Positions 6,794-7,038 of a stretch of DNA of 7,038 nt are shown in pieces. The stretch covers positions 1 to 7,038 of the forward strand of contig JAJRVC010000230.1 of assembly GCA_024277475.1 (NCBI GenBank). The letters run 5' to 3'. Under the pieces are notes generated by a model. That model saw nothing but the letters and a program-made list of their open reading frames with translations. It was not told the origin of the DNA and did no database searches. Position 1 is the first letter of the stretch. Every line of letters begins with the position of its first letter. Origin of the DNA: Deltaproteobacteria bacterium (lineage in GTDB: Bacteria; Desulfobacterota; Desulfobacteria; Desulfobacterales; JAFDCJ01). The translations under genes and the position numbers were made by a program.

Positions 6794-6925
6794 ATGAAAA
6801 AACAACCGTTAAAAGTTATTTATGAACCCTCCGGCGCCGCCCGCGAATACGCGGAACTTGCGCTTAACATTTACAAGGGTTGCACGCACGGCTGTATTTA
6901 TTGTTATAACGTAAGTTCTGACTGA
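6794..6925 (+). pseudogene. Radical-SAM protein, N-terminal fragment (interrupted)
   Basis: Forty-three codons run from ATG 6794 to TGA 6923-6925. The translation begins MKKQPLKVIYEPSGAAREYA and goes on to LALNIYKGCTHGCIYCYN. CTHGCIYC (residues 30-37) is the CX3CX2C motif that binds the 4Fe-4S cluster of radical-SAM enzymes. The surroundings (YEP, REYAELALN, YKGC.HGC.YCY) match the SplB/spore photoproduct lyase-like and related DNA-repair-associated radical-SAM group. Similarity stops after Asn39; the next residues, VSSD, and the stop do not fit the family, which normally continues for some 200-300 residues. The gene is therefore broken, most simply by an insertion at about 6910/6911. No good Shine-Dalgarno precedes ATG 6794. 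A natural short protein is unlikely. The exact subfamily substrate cannot be told from this fragment. Confidence 0.75.
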
Positions 6926-7038
6926 ATTCAGAAAAAAATACAAAAAAATGAAAATAATCCTGGGCAAAACATCCAAGGTATGCTACTGCAAGCTATATTA
7001 CTGTAGTTTATGGGTGCCAAGTGAATTTAAAAGATATA
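6911..7038. mobile_element. Possible insertion-element end interrupting the radical-SAM gene
   Basis: From 6911 (GTAAGTTCTGACTG) the sequence stops matching radical-SAM coding and becomes A-rich, with runs of seven A. A 10-base palindrome, CTGAATTCAG, lies at 6922-6931. The first bases, GTAA, are those at the termini of IS66-family elements, so an IS66-like left end is a possibility; this is a four-base match and only a hypothesis. A frame is open from ATG 6948 to the window end (30 codons, rich in Cys and Tyr: MKIILGKTSKVCYCKLYYC), but I do not recognise it and it may not be a gene. The other end is outside the window. Confidence 0.3.

Overview
The window most likely comes from a Gram-negative bacterium of the Desulfobacterota (deltaproteobacterial sulfate-reducer type). 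This is an inference. It rests on the gene order mfd, SurA-like lipoprotein, surA, rodZ-like, on outer-membrane/periplasmic chaperones that imply two membranes, and on dispersed intergenic repeats of the ACAGGAT type, which I recall from that group. No 16S or other decisive marker is present.

Layout. Positions 1-129 look like the 5' end of a group II intron read on the minus strand; its body and any reverse transcriptase lie outside the window. Positions 130-378 are non-coding and repeat-rich: a hairpin at the presumed intron junction, a long imperfect inverted repeat built of 9-mers (188-260), and a short heptamer array (334-370). A minus-strand gene cluster fills 379-6538. In transcription order it is mfd (transcription-repair coupling factor), a SurA_N-type lipoprotein without a peptidyl-prolyl isomerase domain, a SurA-like periplasmic chaperone with one parvulin domain, and a RodZ-like membrane protein with a helix-turn-helix. 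Gaps of 84, about 39 and 52 bases with no terminator between them suggest one operon. Divergently, on the plus strand, come tRNA-Thr(CGU) (6619-6694) and a strong intrinsic terminator (6720-6756). Next is the first 43 codons of a radical-SAM protein that loses its reading frame just after its CX3CX2C motif (6794-6925), followed by AT-rich sequence of different character to the window end.

How the genes work together. Mfd rescues stalled RNA polymerase and brings in nucleotide excision repair. The two SurA-family proteins probably form a periplasmic folding pair for outer-membrane proteins, one anchored as a lipoprotein and one soluble. The RodZ-like protein links cytoplasmic shape machinery to the envelope. 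The core cluster is ordinary. The less ordinary material is at the edges and junctions: probable mobile elements at both ends, short tandem repeats at two gene boundaries, and loss of both conserved parvulin histidines in the SurA homologue. I see no clear evidence of a wholly new system.
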